Translations under genes and position numbers: made by a program | Notes under the pieces: generated by a model | Databases searched by the model: none | What the model was told of the DNA's origin: nothing | What the model saw: only the letters and a program-made list of their open reading frames with translations | DNA from: Pontivivens nitratireducens | GTDB taxonomy: Bacteria > Pseudomonadota > Alphaproteobacteria > Rhodobacterales > Rhodobacteraceae | Assembly: GCF_014235845.1 (NCBI RefSeq) | Contig: NZ_JACJUQ010000007.1 | Coordinates: 62,001 to 126,000, forward strand | Length of the DNA: 64,000 bases | Direction: 5' to 3' | Part shown: positions 45,408-53,019 of the stretch, piece by piece | Layout of the letters: each line of letters begins with the position of its first letter | Position numbering within the stretch: position 1 is the stretch's first letter

Positions 45408-45436
45408 ATATGAACATATGTTCAGTTATCTGGCAA
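45408..45436 (-). promoter_or_regulatory. Probable ivd-operon promoter
   Basis: On the minus strand TTGCCA (45431-45436) and TCATAT (45408-45413) are 17 bp apart. The spacer holds most of the 14-bp palindrome at 45411-45424, so the two are probably functionally linked. Confidence 0.5.
45411..45424. promoter_or_regulatory. Perfect palindromic operator TGAACATATGTTCA
   Basis: A 14-bp perfect palindrome between the -35 and -10 boxes of the leucine-degradation operon. This location fits a repressor site for a homodimer of TetR or GntR type. No regulator gene is adjacent, and the site differs from the LiuR/LiuQ motifs I recall. Confidence 0.65.
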
Positions 45437-45471
45437 CCAGCTTGTGCGACCCCGTTTCAGACCATTGCGTA

Positions 45472-46110
45472 TCAAGAGACCTCGCGCCACATCGTCGCTG
45501 CTACGGCCCCCAGCCAAACCATGGTAACCAGGCCCAGCCCCCGTTCCCACGCACCGTCGTAACCCGTCGGCAGCATGAAGAATATGATTGCGCCAATCAC
45601 CCAAAGCCCGGCGCAGGTATAGCTGAAAATAGCCATTCCCCGACGATACTTGTCCAGATCCTGGGCCATGGCGATCATCGCAGCAGCAAACAGAATCCCC
45701 AGCCCGTAGACCAGATAGATATGGATGACGACGCCCTCCTGATCGCTGTCGCCGTATTCGTTGCGCGCACCGACCACCACGACGATGGCGGCAAGGCATG
45801 CCAGCGCGAACACGCCCAGCGTCCAGCGATGCCCGCCTGGGTGAATATGCGCCGCGCCCAGACCGATGCCGAGCAGCCCCGCCGCATAACCGTACAGGGC
45901 CACGTCCTGAATGATCTCGTACCGTCCTGCGGCCAGATCGCTGATCGTATCGGCAACCCAATCGTGACCGGGCACGACGATACTGCCGATGATGTTGCCC
46001 AGCAGCAGCGTCACGATCCCCGCGAAACCCAATACCGCACAGATGCCCAGCATCAGCCTGTTGGGCGGGCGGCCCGGGTAAGCCCGTCCCAGCTTTGTGT
46101 CGTCTGCCAT
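45472..46110 (-). CDS. DUF998 membrane protein
   Basis: A 212-aa integral membrane protein with about six helices, beginning after NRLMLGICAVLGFAGIVTLLLGN. The pattern DTISDLAAGRYEIIQDVALYGYAAGLLGIG is typical of the DUF998 family. Function unknown. Start ATG 46110 follows GGAGGACGAC. Its stop is 102 bp from the ivd start. Confidence 0.75.
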   Translation of the reverse strand: MADDTKLGRAYPGRPPNRLMLGICAVLGFAGIVTLLLGNIIGSIVVPGHDWVADTISDLAAGRYEIIQDVALYGYAAGLLGIGLGAAHIHPGGHRWTLGVFALACLAAIVVVVGARNEYGDSDQEGVVIHIYLVYGLGILFAAAMIAMAQDLDKYRRGMAIFSYTCAGLWVIGAIIFFMLPTGYDGAWERGLGLVTMVWLGAVAATMWREVS

Positions 46111-46244
46111 GTCGTCCTCCATGCGATGTGACTATCAACCTCGTTCGCGGTCAGAAGGTTCCGCCGCCACTGCAAGACGCGGGAAGTCTTTGCGACCGGC
46201 CGCGCCCTGCCCTATAAGGCGCGCAGATCGCAACGGAGGCCCCC

Positions 46245-46832
46245 ATGCGCAGCGCCACCATCACCCGCAAGACCGCGGAAACGGACATCACGGTCGAAAT
46301 CGACCTGGACGGAACCGGTCGGTACGACAACCGGACCGGCGTCGGATTCTTCGATCATATGCTTGACCAATTGTCGCGCCACGCGCTGATCGACATGACG
46401 GTCAATTGCCAGGGCGACCTGCACATCGACGACCACCACACGGTTGAGGATGTGGGCATCGCGCTGGGTCAGGCCCTGACGCAGGCCATGGGCGACAAGC
46501 GCGGCATCGTACGCTACGGCGCGTGCCTGCTGCCGATGGACGATACGCTGGTACGTGCCGCGCTGGACCTATCGGCGCGGCCCTATCTGGTGTGGAAGGT
46601 CGATTTCACCGCCCCCGCGATCAAGGGGTTCGACACCGAGCTGGTGCGCGAATTCTTTCAGGCCTTCGCGACCCATGGCGGTATCACCTTGCATGTCGAG
46701 AAACTGGACGGCATCAACTCCCACCACATCGCAGAGGCCGCGTTCAAGGCCGTGGCCCGTGCCCTGCGCGACGCGCTGGAAACCGATCCGCGCAAGGGCG
46801 ACGCGATCCCCTCGACAAAGGGAATGCTGTGA
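46245..46832 (+). CDS. hisB: Imidazoleglycerol-phosphate dehydratase
   Basis: A 195-aa monofunctional HisB (no phosphatase half), step 6 of histidine synthesis. Conserved metal-binding blocks: [18 protein letters not shown] and [16 protein letters not shown], repeated in the second half as [29 protein letters not shown]. Ends in SIP/TKGML-like tail as usual. hisH begins at GTG 46829, overlapping by four bases. Confidence 0.96.
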   Translation: MRSATITRKTAETDITVEIDLDGTGRYDNRTGVGFFDHMLDQLSRHALIDMTVNCQGDLHIDDHHTVEDVGIALGQALTQAMGDKRGIVRYGACLLPMDDTLVRAALDLSARPYLVWKVDFTAPAIKGFDTELVREFFQAFATHGGITLHVEKLDGINSHHIAEAAFKAVARALRDALETDPRKGDAIPSTKGML

Positions 46833-47464
46833 CTTGCGCGATCATCGACTACGGCTCGGGCAACCTGCACTCCGCCGAGAAATCCTTTCAGCGGATGCGG
46901 CGTGAGGCTGGCGGACCCGAGATCACCGTCACCTCCGACCCCGAGGCCGTGCTGCGTGCCGAACGGATCGTCCTGCCCGGCGTCGGCGCCTTTGCCGACT
47001 GTCAGGCGGGCTTGATGGCCGTACCCGGCATGGTCGAGGTCCTGCGCCAGCGGGTCGAGGCGGGCACGCCCTTCATGGGGATCTGCGTCGGCATGCAACT
47101 GCTGGCCACCGTCGGGCGGGAGTTCGGCGACACGCCCGGCCTGGGGTGGATACCCGGCGCGGTTACGGCATTACAGCCCTCGGACCCGGCGCTGAAGGTG
47201 CCGCATATGGGATGGAACGAACTGCATATCGACCGCCCCCACCCGATCTTCGACGGGGTGGAACCGGGGGAGCATGCCTATTTCGTGCACTCGTATCACG
47301 TGACCCCTGACGACATCTCCCACCGTCTGGCGCACGTGAACTATGGCACGAAGGTCACCGCCGCCATCGGTCGGGACAACATCGTCGGCACGCAATTTCA
47401 CCCCGAGAAAAGCCAGCGAACCGGGCTTCATGTCATCGCGAATTTCCTGAACTGGGCGCCCTAG
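46829..47464 (+). CDS. hisH: Imidazole glycerol phosphate synthase, glutaminase subunit HisH
   Basis: A 211-aa class I glutamine amidotransferase that feeds ammonia to HisF. The nucleophile is about Cys86 in [11 protein letters not shown] and the His/Glu pair is in GTQFHPEKS. It starts with [12 protein letters not shown] 46829 is chosen by its overlap with the hisB TGA and by the family start. glsA follows immediately with its ATG at the base after the TAG. Confidence 0.95.
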   Translation: MTCAIIDYGSGNLHSAEKSFQRMRREAGGPEITVTSDPEAVLRAERIVLPGVGAFADCQAGLMAVPGMVEVLRQRVEAGTPFMGICVGMQLLATVGREFGDTPGLGWIPGAVTALQPSDPALKVPHMGWNELHIDRPHPIFDGVEPGEHAYFVHSYHVTPDDISHRLAHVNYGTKVTAAIGRDNIVGTQFHPEKSQRTGLHVIANFLNWAP

Positions 47465-48376
47465 ATGGACCTTCAGCAGATCCTGCACGAGATCACGCAG
47501 GACATGGCCACACGGCCTGATCGTGGGCGCGTCGCCAACTATATTCCGCAGCTCGCCTGCATTGATCCCGATCAGTTCGCGATTTCCGTCTGCCTCGCGG
47601 ATGGGACGCAATATTCCTGCGGCGATGCGGATACGTCGTTCTCGATCCAGTCGGTGTCCAAGGTCTTCGCCCTCGCCCTGGCGCTTGGGCGAGTGGGCGA
47701 TCATCTATGGACCCGCGTCGGGCGCGAACCCTCGGGTCAGGCCTTCGATTCGATCCTGCTGCTGGAGCAGGAAAAAGGCCGCCCCCGCAATCCGTTCATC
47801 AACGCGGGCGCCATCGTCACCACAGACACCTATCTCGAAGGTCACAGCCCGGCGGAGGCGCTCGGCGGCCTGATGCGCTTCGTGCGCGAGGCCGCGGATG
47901 ATGAGAACATCCACATCGACGATTCGGTCGCCCGGTCCGAGATCGCGACCGGCCACCGCAACTTCGCGCTGGCACATTACATGCTGTCCCACGGCAATCT
48001 GCGCCACGCGCCGGACCTGACGCTGGGCACCTATTTTCACCAATGCGCCATCGCGATGAACACCGCGCAACTGGCGCGGGCGGGGCGTTTCCTCATGAAC
48101 TCCCCCGAGCTGGTGCGGATGCTGTCGCCGGGTCGGGTGCGCCGGATCAATGCGTTGATGATCACCTGCGGGCAATATGACGGATCGGGCGATTTCGCCT
48201 ACCGCGTCGGCCTGCCGGGGAAAAGCGGTGTGGGCGGCGGCATTCTGGTGATCGCGCCGGGGCAGGCCTCAATCGCGGTCTGGTCGCCGGGGCTGAACCA
48301 CTACGGCAACTCGCATCTGGGCACTTTGGCGGTGGAAACACTGGCCCGCGACACCGGCTGGTCGATCTTCGGCTAG
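47465..48376 (+). CDS. glsA: Glutaminase A
   Basis: A 303-aa serine-type glutaminase of the beta-lactamase fold. SxxK is Ser63 and Lys66 in [43 protein letters not shown] and the mid Tyr/Lys segments are typical. It turns glutamine into glutamate and ammonia. Its ATG directly abuts the hisH stop, so it sits inside the his operon, an unusual place. It ends 54 bp before the convergent DUF2147 gene. Confidence 0.93.
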   Translation: MDLQQILHEITQDMATRPDRGRVANYIPQLACIDPDQFAISVCLADGTQYSCGDADTSFSIQSVSKVFALALALGRVGDHLWTRVGREPSGQAFDSILLLEQEKGRPRNPFINAGAIVTTDTYLEGHSPAEALGGLMRFVREAADDENIHIDDSVARSEIATGHRNFALAHYMLSHGNLRHAPDLTLGTYFHQCAIAMNTAQLARAGRFLMNSPELVRMLSPGRVRRINALMITCGQYDGSGDFAYRVGLPGKSGVGGGILVIAPGQASIAVWSPGLNHYGNSHLGTLAVETLARDTGWSIFG

Positions 48377-48430
48377 ACCGCTCATGAAAAGGGAGGCGGA
48401 CCCTCGCCCGCCGCCCCAAAAATCGCCGGA

Positions 48431-48829
48431 TCAGTTCATGCGCGTCCAGTTCTGCGAGCGGCAGATGAACAGAACGCAGCCCGATACCTCCAGAGTGTTT
48501 CCTGACAGGGACATCTTGGAATCATAGGTCTTGTCCTGATCGGGCGCCCAGATCGTGCCCTGCGCCCAGTTGCCCGGATTGGTCGGCTGCATGTCCCAGA
48601 TGATCGGCTTTCCGACGATCGCCTGATCGCCGGCGGAACCGTCAGCCTCGAACACGCCGGTGATCGTTCCGCAGGTCTGTGCGGTGTTGGCGGCGCAATT
48701 GTCGATGGCGACCGTGACATAGCTGCCGGTCTCACCCGGTTCGGATTGCCACATTCCGTTGATGTCCTGCGCCTGCGCGGCCAGCGGTGCGGCCAAAACC
48801 AGAGCCGTCGCCAAGATGATTTTCTTCAT
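48431..48829 (-). CDS. DUF2147 secreted protein
   Basis: A 132-aa exported protein with signal peptide of about 20 residues ending AQA. The mature part [57 protein letters not shown] is the DUF2147 family, found as small periplasmic proteins. Four Cys could form disulfides. It interrupts the his genes on the opposite strand and is divergent from hisA (142-bp gap). Confidence 0.82.
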   Translation of the reverse strand: MKKIILATALVLAAPLAAQAQDINGMWQSEPGETGSYVTVAIDNCAANTAQTCGTITGVFEADGSAGDQAIVGKPIIWDMQPTNPGNWAQGTIWAPDQDKTYDSKMSLSGNTLEVSGCVLFICRSQNWTRMN

Positions 48830-48971
48830 TTTTTCCTCCCGTTTATTATTTCAAGGAAATCTGATGCGCTGTCACAGCGCGGTCAACTACGACGTAACGG
48901 GACATGCAGGCTTTGCAAAACCGCGCCCGGCCCGTTACGTGCTAGCAACCCTTGCGAATGGAGCCGCTGCG

Positions 48972-49697
48972 ATGATCCTCTACCCTGCTATCGACCTGAA
49001 GGACGGGGCCTGCGTGCGCCTTTATAAAGGCGACATGGACAAGGCGACGGTGTTCGGCGAAGACCCGGCAGCGCAGGCGCGCAGTTTCGTGGATGCGGGT
49101 TGCGAATGGCTGCACCTTGTGGACCTGAACGGGGCCTTCGCCGGCAAGCCGGTGAACGCAGCGGCGGTCGAAGCGATTCTGGCCGCGACAAACGTTCCCG
49201 CACAATTGGGCGGCGGCATTCGCGACATGGCAACGATCGAGGCTTGGCTGGACAGGGGCCTGGCCCGCGTCATTCTGGGCACCGTCGCGGTGCGCGATCC
49301 GGCACTCGTCAAACAGGCCGCGAAAGCCTTCCCCGGCAAGGTCGCTGTCGGCATCGACGCGCGCGACGGCATGGTCGCGGTGGAGGGCTGGGCGGAAACG
49401 ACCGATATCACCGCCACCGATCTGGCCCGCCAGTTCGAGGATGCCGGTGTCGCCGCCATCATCTACACCGACATCGACCGGGACGGCGCGATGCAGGGCC
49501 CGAACGTGGCGGCGACGGCGGGGCTTGCCAATGCGGTATCTATCCCGGTGATCGCATCGGGCGGTGTCTCATCCCTCGACGATTTGCGCGCGCTCAAGAG
49601 CAGCGGCGCGGCACTGGACGGCGCGATCTCGGGCCGTGCGCTTTACGACGGCAAGATTGATCTGGCCGAGGCCGTCGCCCTGCTGAAATCTCAGTAG
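48972..49697 (+). CDS. hisA: ProFAR isomerase HisA
   Basis: A 241-aa TIM-barrel isomerase. The catalytic Asp8 is in [36 protein letters not shown] and [14 protein letters not shown] follow in order. The ATG at 48972 is chosen (MILYPAIDL); an in-frame start at 48759 lies in the opposite-strand gene. A 21-codon gene on the other strand overlaps its last seven bases. Confidence 0.95.
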   Translation: MILYPAIDLKDGACVRLYKGDMDKATVFGEDPAAQARSFVDAGCEWLHLVDLNGAFAGKPVNAAAVEAILAATNVPAQLGGGIRDMATIEAWLDRGLARVILGTVAVRDPALVKQAAKAFPGKVAVGIDARDGMVAVEGWAETTDITATDLARQFEDAGVAAIIYTDIDRDGAMQGPNVAATAGLANAVSIPVIASGGVSSLDDLRALKSSGAALDGAISGRALYDGKIDLAEAVALLKSQ

Positions 49698-49756
49698 AAA
49701 ATGACGGTCGCCAGAAGTGCGAAGGCCGAAAAGAGTGCGAACGCGTTCAGTGCCAT
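49691..49756 (-). CDS. Candidate 21-aa hydrophobic microprotein
   Basis: On the minus strand GGAGG-AAATC-ATG starts a 22-codon frame encoding an almost wholly hydrophobic single-helix peptide (MALNAF...ATVIFY) that ends at TGA 49691-49693. The ribosome site is ideal, spacing 5. It overlaps the hisA stop by seven bases and lies in the hisA-hisF gap. The GGAGG could be incidental. If real, it is a membrane microprotein; no family is recognised. Confidence 0.45.
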   Translation of the reverse strand: MALNAFALFSAFALLATVIFY

Positions 49757-49821
49757 GATTTCCTCCATTTGCGCTGAGACTGATCTCGAAATATGAACGC
49801 TTCGTGAAGTCAGGAGTTCCC

Positions 49822-50583
49822 ATGCTGAAGACCCGCATTATTCCCTGTCTCGACGTGAAGGCAGGACGCGTCGTGAAGGGCGTCAACTTCGAGGGCCTCG
49901 TGGATGCGGGCGACCCGGTTGAGGCGGCGATCGCCTATGATGCCGCCGGTGCGGATGAGCTGTGTTTCCTCGACATCGCGGCGACTCTGGAAAATCGCGG
50001 CACCATGTTCGACGTGGTCAGCCGCACGGCGGAACAGTGCTTCATGCCCCTGACCGTGGGCGGTGGCGTGCGCACCATCTCCGACGTGCGCGCCCTGCTG
50101 CTGGCGGGCGCGGACAAGGTCAGCTTCAACTCCGCCGCCGTCGCCAACCGCGATGTGATCGACGCGGCGGCCGAAAAATTTGGCGCGCAGTGCATCGTCG
50201 TGGCTGTGGATGCCAAGACGGTCGCGCCGGGCCGCTGGGAGATCTTCACCCATGGCGGCACGAAGCCGACCGGCATCGACGCCGTGGAATTCGCCACCGA
50301 CATGGCCCGGCGCGGCGCGGGGGAAATCCTGCTGACCTCGATGGACAAGGACGGCACGAAATCCGGCTACAACCTGCCCCTGACCCGCGCGATTTCCGAC
50401 GCCGTACCCGTTCCGGTGATCGCCTCGGGCGGGGTCGGTACGCTGGATCACTTGGTCGAGGGCGTCACCGAAGGCGGCGCGAACGCCGTGCTCGCCGCCT
50501 CGATCTTTCACTTCGGCACCTTCACCATAGGCGAGGCCAAGGCCCACATGGCCGCCGCCGGCATCCCGATGAGGCTGACATGA
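49822..50583 (+). CDS. hisF: Imidazole glycerol phosphate synthase, cyclase subunit HisF
   Basis: A 253-aa TIM barrel, partner of HisH. Catalytic Asp11 in CLDVK and the second Asp in [23 protein letters not shown] and [11 protein letters not shown] are present. Start ATG 49822 with AGGAG upstream, preferred to GTG 49804. It overlaps hisE by four bases (ATGA). Confidence 0.96.
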   Translation: MLKTRIIPCLDVKAGRVVKGVNFEGLVDAGDPVEAAIAYDAAGADELCFLDIAATLENRGTMFDVVSRTAEQCFMPLTVGGGVRTISDVRALLLAGADKVSFNSAAVANRDVIDAAAEKFGAQCIVVAVDAKTVAPGRWEIFTHGGTKPTGIDAVEFATDMARRGAGEILLTSMDKDGTKSGYNLPLTRAISDAVPVPVIASGGVGTLDHLVEGVTEGGANAVLAASIFHFGTFTIGEAKAHMAAAGIPMRLT

Positions 50584-50891
50584 ACGTCCTGAACAGACTC
50601 GCGGAAACGATAGCCCAGCGCGCCGGGGCCGATCCCGACAGCTCCCACACAGCACGGATGCTGTCCAAGGGGCCGGAAAAATGCGCCGAGAAATTCGGTG
50701 AGGAAGCCATCGAGGCGATCATCGAGGCCGCGAAGGGTGACACCGCCAAATTGACCTACGAGGCGGCGGATGTCGTCTATCACCTGATGGTCATGCTGAC
50801 CGCCCGCGAGGTCGCATGGGCGGACGTGCTGGCCGAGCTGGAGCGCCGCGAGGGCACATCCGGCATCGCTGAGAAAGCGTCCCGCACGTGA
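50580..50891 (+). CDS. hisE: Phosphoribosyl-ATP pyrophosphatase
   Basis: A 103-aa MazG-like helical protein that hydrolyses phosphoribosyl-ATP, step 2 of histidine synthesis. Typical are [21 protein letters not shown] and [14 protein letters not shown] with the metal-binding Glu/Asp. It is stand-alone, not fused to HisI. It overlaps hisF and the pseudouridine synthase gene by four bases each. Confidence 0.93.
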   Translation: MNVLNRLAETIAQRAGADPDSSHTARMLSKGPEKCAEKFGEEAIEAIIEAAKGDTAKLTYEAADVVYHLMVMLTAREVAWADVLAELERREGTSGIAEKASRT

Positions 50892-51430
50892 CCACGATCC
50901 TGTTCAACAAACCGTTCGACGTCCTCAGCCAATTCACGGATGAGGGCACGAAGGATTCCGCCCGCCGTACACTCTCCGATTTCATCGACATCAAACATGT
51001 CTACGCCGCCGGGCGGCTGGATCGTGACAGTGAGGGGTTGCTGGTTCTGACGGATGACGGGCAGCTACAGGCACGCATCGCCAACCCGCGTCACAAGACG
51101 CCCAAGACGTATTGGGTTCAGGTCGAGGGCGCGCCCACCGACCGCGATCTGGCCCCATTGCGCAGCGGCATCACCCTCAAGGACGGCAAGACCGCCCCGG
51201 CCGAGGTTGCCCTGATCGAGCCGCCGAAGGTTTGGCCCCGGACCCCGCCCGTCCGCTTTCGCAAGAGCGTTCCCGATTGCTGGCTGCAAATCACGATACG
51301 TGAGGGGCGCAACCGGCAGGTGCGCCGCATGACCGCCGCGCTTGGCTTTCCCACCTTGCGCCTGATCCGCCATTCGGTCGGTGATTGGACCATTGACGGG
51401 ATCGCAAGCGGCACCTGGCGTCAGGTCTAG
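50888..51430 (+). CDS. RluE/RsuA-type pseudouridine synthase
   Basis: A 180-aa enzyme of the RsuA/RluE family. The catalytic Asp is Asp45 in [18 protein letters not shown]; the C-terminal [16 protein letters not shown] is also typical. It lacks an N-terminal S4 domain, as in RluE, which modifies U2457 in 23S rRNA; the site here is inferred. GTG 50888 overlaps the hisE TGA. It ends four bases inside the convergent ABC ATPase gene. Confidence 0.88.
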   Translation: MTTILFNKPFDVLSQFTDEGTKDSARRTLSDFIDIKHVYAAGRLDRDSEGLLVLTDDGQLQARIANPRHKTPKTYWVQVEGAPTDRDLAPLRSGITLKDGKTAPAEVALIEPPKVWPRTPPVRFRKSVPDCWLQITIREGRNRQVRRMTAALGFPTLRLIRHSVGDWTIDGIASGTWRQV

Positions 51431-52353
51431 GCCGCTGACTTGGTGATCTCGCGGAAGACATCCTCCAGATCCGGTTCCTCGGTCGCCATGTCGCGGATTA
51501 CCACGCCCTGATTGCGCAGGTGATCCAGCAGGTCCATCGCCGAATGCGCGGATTTGCGGTAGCTCAGCACCAGTGAGCCATCCTCGCGCCGCTGACCGCG
51601 GACGCCTTCGGGCAGCGCGGGCACGTCGGTGCCGTCGGTCGTGACCACCAGTGCCTTGCGGTCCATCCGGGCCAGCAGGTTCACCGTATCGTCGCATGCA
51701 ACCAGATTGCCCTGAGAGATGATGCCGATCCGGTCGCACATCTGCTGCGCTTCCTCCAGATAATGCGTGGTCAGGATGATCGTGGTGCCTGCGTCGTTCA
51801 ACTCTCGGACGTAATCCCACAGCATCTGACGCAATTCGATGTCGACGCCGGCCGTCGGCTCATCCAGCACCAAAACCTGCGGCGCGTGCACCAGAGCCTT
51901 GGCAACCAGAAGCCGTCGCCGCATTCCGCCCGACAGGGTGCGGGCATAGGCCTCCGCCTTGTCCAGCAGACCGACCTTCGCCAGAATCTGATCGGTGCGC
52001 CGCTGCGACTTGGGCACGCCGTACAGCCCGGCCTGCACCTCCAGCGCGCCACGGGGGGAGAAGAACGGATCGACGTTCAGTTCCTGCGGCACCACCCCGA
52101 TGGAGGCCCGCGACATGCGCGGGTTCGTATCCTGATCGAATCCCCAGATGCGAACGGAACCGGAGGTCTTGTTCGTCAGGCCCGCCATAATGTTGATGGT
52201 CGTGGATTTGCCCGCGCCGTTCGGCCCCAGCAGGCCGAAGATCGAGCCCTGCGGAATGTCCAGATCCAGACCTTCCAGCGCGACCTTGTCCTCACCACCA
52301 CCCTGACCGGCATACACCTTGCGAAGCGCCCTGAGTTCGATTGCATTTTCCAT
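51427..52353 (-). CDS. ABC transporter ATP-binding protein (ABC-2/DrrA type)
   Basis: A 308-aa ATPase: Walker [10 protein letters not shown], signature [19 protein letters not shown], Walker [13 protein letters not shown] and switch His in [19 protein letters not shown], with the about 70-aa C-terminal domain of the DrrA/CcmA-like multidrug or polysaccharide type. No permease is adjacent, so its partner must be elsewhere. Start ATG 52353 ([14 protein letters not shown]) is chosen over a long upstream extension. Confidence 0.88.
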   Translation of the reverse strand: MENAIELRALRKVYAGQGGGEDKVALEGLDLDIPQGSIFGLLGPNGAGKSTTINIMAGLTNKTSGSVRIWGFDQDTNPRMSRASIGVVPQELNVDPFFSPRGALEVQAGLYGVPKSQRRTDQILAKVGLLDKAEAYARTLSGGMRRRLLVAKALVHAPQVLVLDEPTAGVDIELRQMLWDYVRELNDAGTTIILTTHYLEEAQQMCDRIGIISQGNLVACDDTVNLLARMDRKALVVTTDGTDVPALPEGVRGQRREDGSLVLSYRKSAHSAMDLLDHLRNQGVVIRDMATEEPDLEDVFREITKSAA

Positions 52354-52509
52354 TGCGTCGCTCCTTCGCATCGCGTCCTGCGGCTTCGTTGTCAGAGAAG
52401 ACCTCCGGGCCTTGTCGCCGGGGGTGCTATCGCTATCATGTGCGCCAACGCGATGTAGGCCGTTCGGCCCGCAACACCAAGTCCTATCCAAGTTCCGGCG
52501 GAGAACCAT

Positions 52510-52692
52510 ATGACCATTCAGGCCCCCGAAGTCGAGTACGTGACCAAGACCCGCATCCATTGCGACGGCGGGGGGGCCGGCCTCGGCCATCCGCGCGTCT
52601 GGTACACGATCGCACCCGAGGAAGGGTTCGTCGAATGCGGCTATTGCGACAAGAAATTCGTGCTGGAGGGCAGCGTCGCTGACGACCGCTGA
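52510..52692 (+). CDS. Zinc-finger CHCC protein (NDUFS6-like)
   Basis: A 60-aa protein with the zf-CHCC metal pattern: Cys18, His27, Cys43 and Cys46 in HCDGG, GHPRVW and ECGYCDKKF. Its relative in mitochondria is the complex I subunit NDUFS6; in Alphaproteobacteria the short form is common and often called a zinc-finger protein. Start ATG 52510, GGCGGAGAACCAT upstream. Confidence 0.85.
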   Translation: MTIQAPEVEYVTKTRIHCDGGGAGLGHPRVWYTIAPEEGFVECGYCDKKFVLEGSVADDR

Positions 52693-53019
52693 CACCCTCG
52701 CACGCGGGCTGGTGGCAATCACAAGGGCCAGTTCATCTCTTTACGGGATCTGGCCTACCGCTCGAAACGCAGCCGGTCCGAGGGCATGAAACCCGCCGCC
52801 CGCGCAGCACCTGTCGCGGACCCCGAACCAACCAAGGCGGTTCTGGTCCCCGGCGCAACCTTCCGCCGGGCCTTCATCCCCCGATCGTCATGAACGTCGG
52901 ACATCCCGGCTTCACTTTGGTCAAATATCCCCGCCGAAGGCTCCTCGAAGCCCTCGCACCCCCTCGCCTTCCCCGCGGCGATCCCCTAATCTGCGCGCCA
53001 CAAATCGAAGGGGCACGAC
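52693..53019. other. Intergenic region upstream of polA, no gene seen
   Basis: 327 bp. It contains a REP-like repeat copy at 52912-52941. A frame continues past the zinc-finger TGA for about 62 codons but has no start codon or family match. I see no RNA gene. Confidence 0.5.
52912..52941 (+). repeat. REP-like repeat copy 3 upstream of polA
   Basis: TTCACTTTGGTC followed by AAATATCCCCGCCGAAGGC. It differs from the copy at 23491-23509 by one base in the 19-bp core and is in the same orientation. It lies about 80 bp before the polA start. Confidence 0.65.

Noticed and set aside
52693-52887. About 62-codon in-frame continuation past the zinc-finger TGA
   Set aside because: No start codon, no recognisable domain, and GC-rich DNA often leaves chance open frames.
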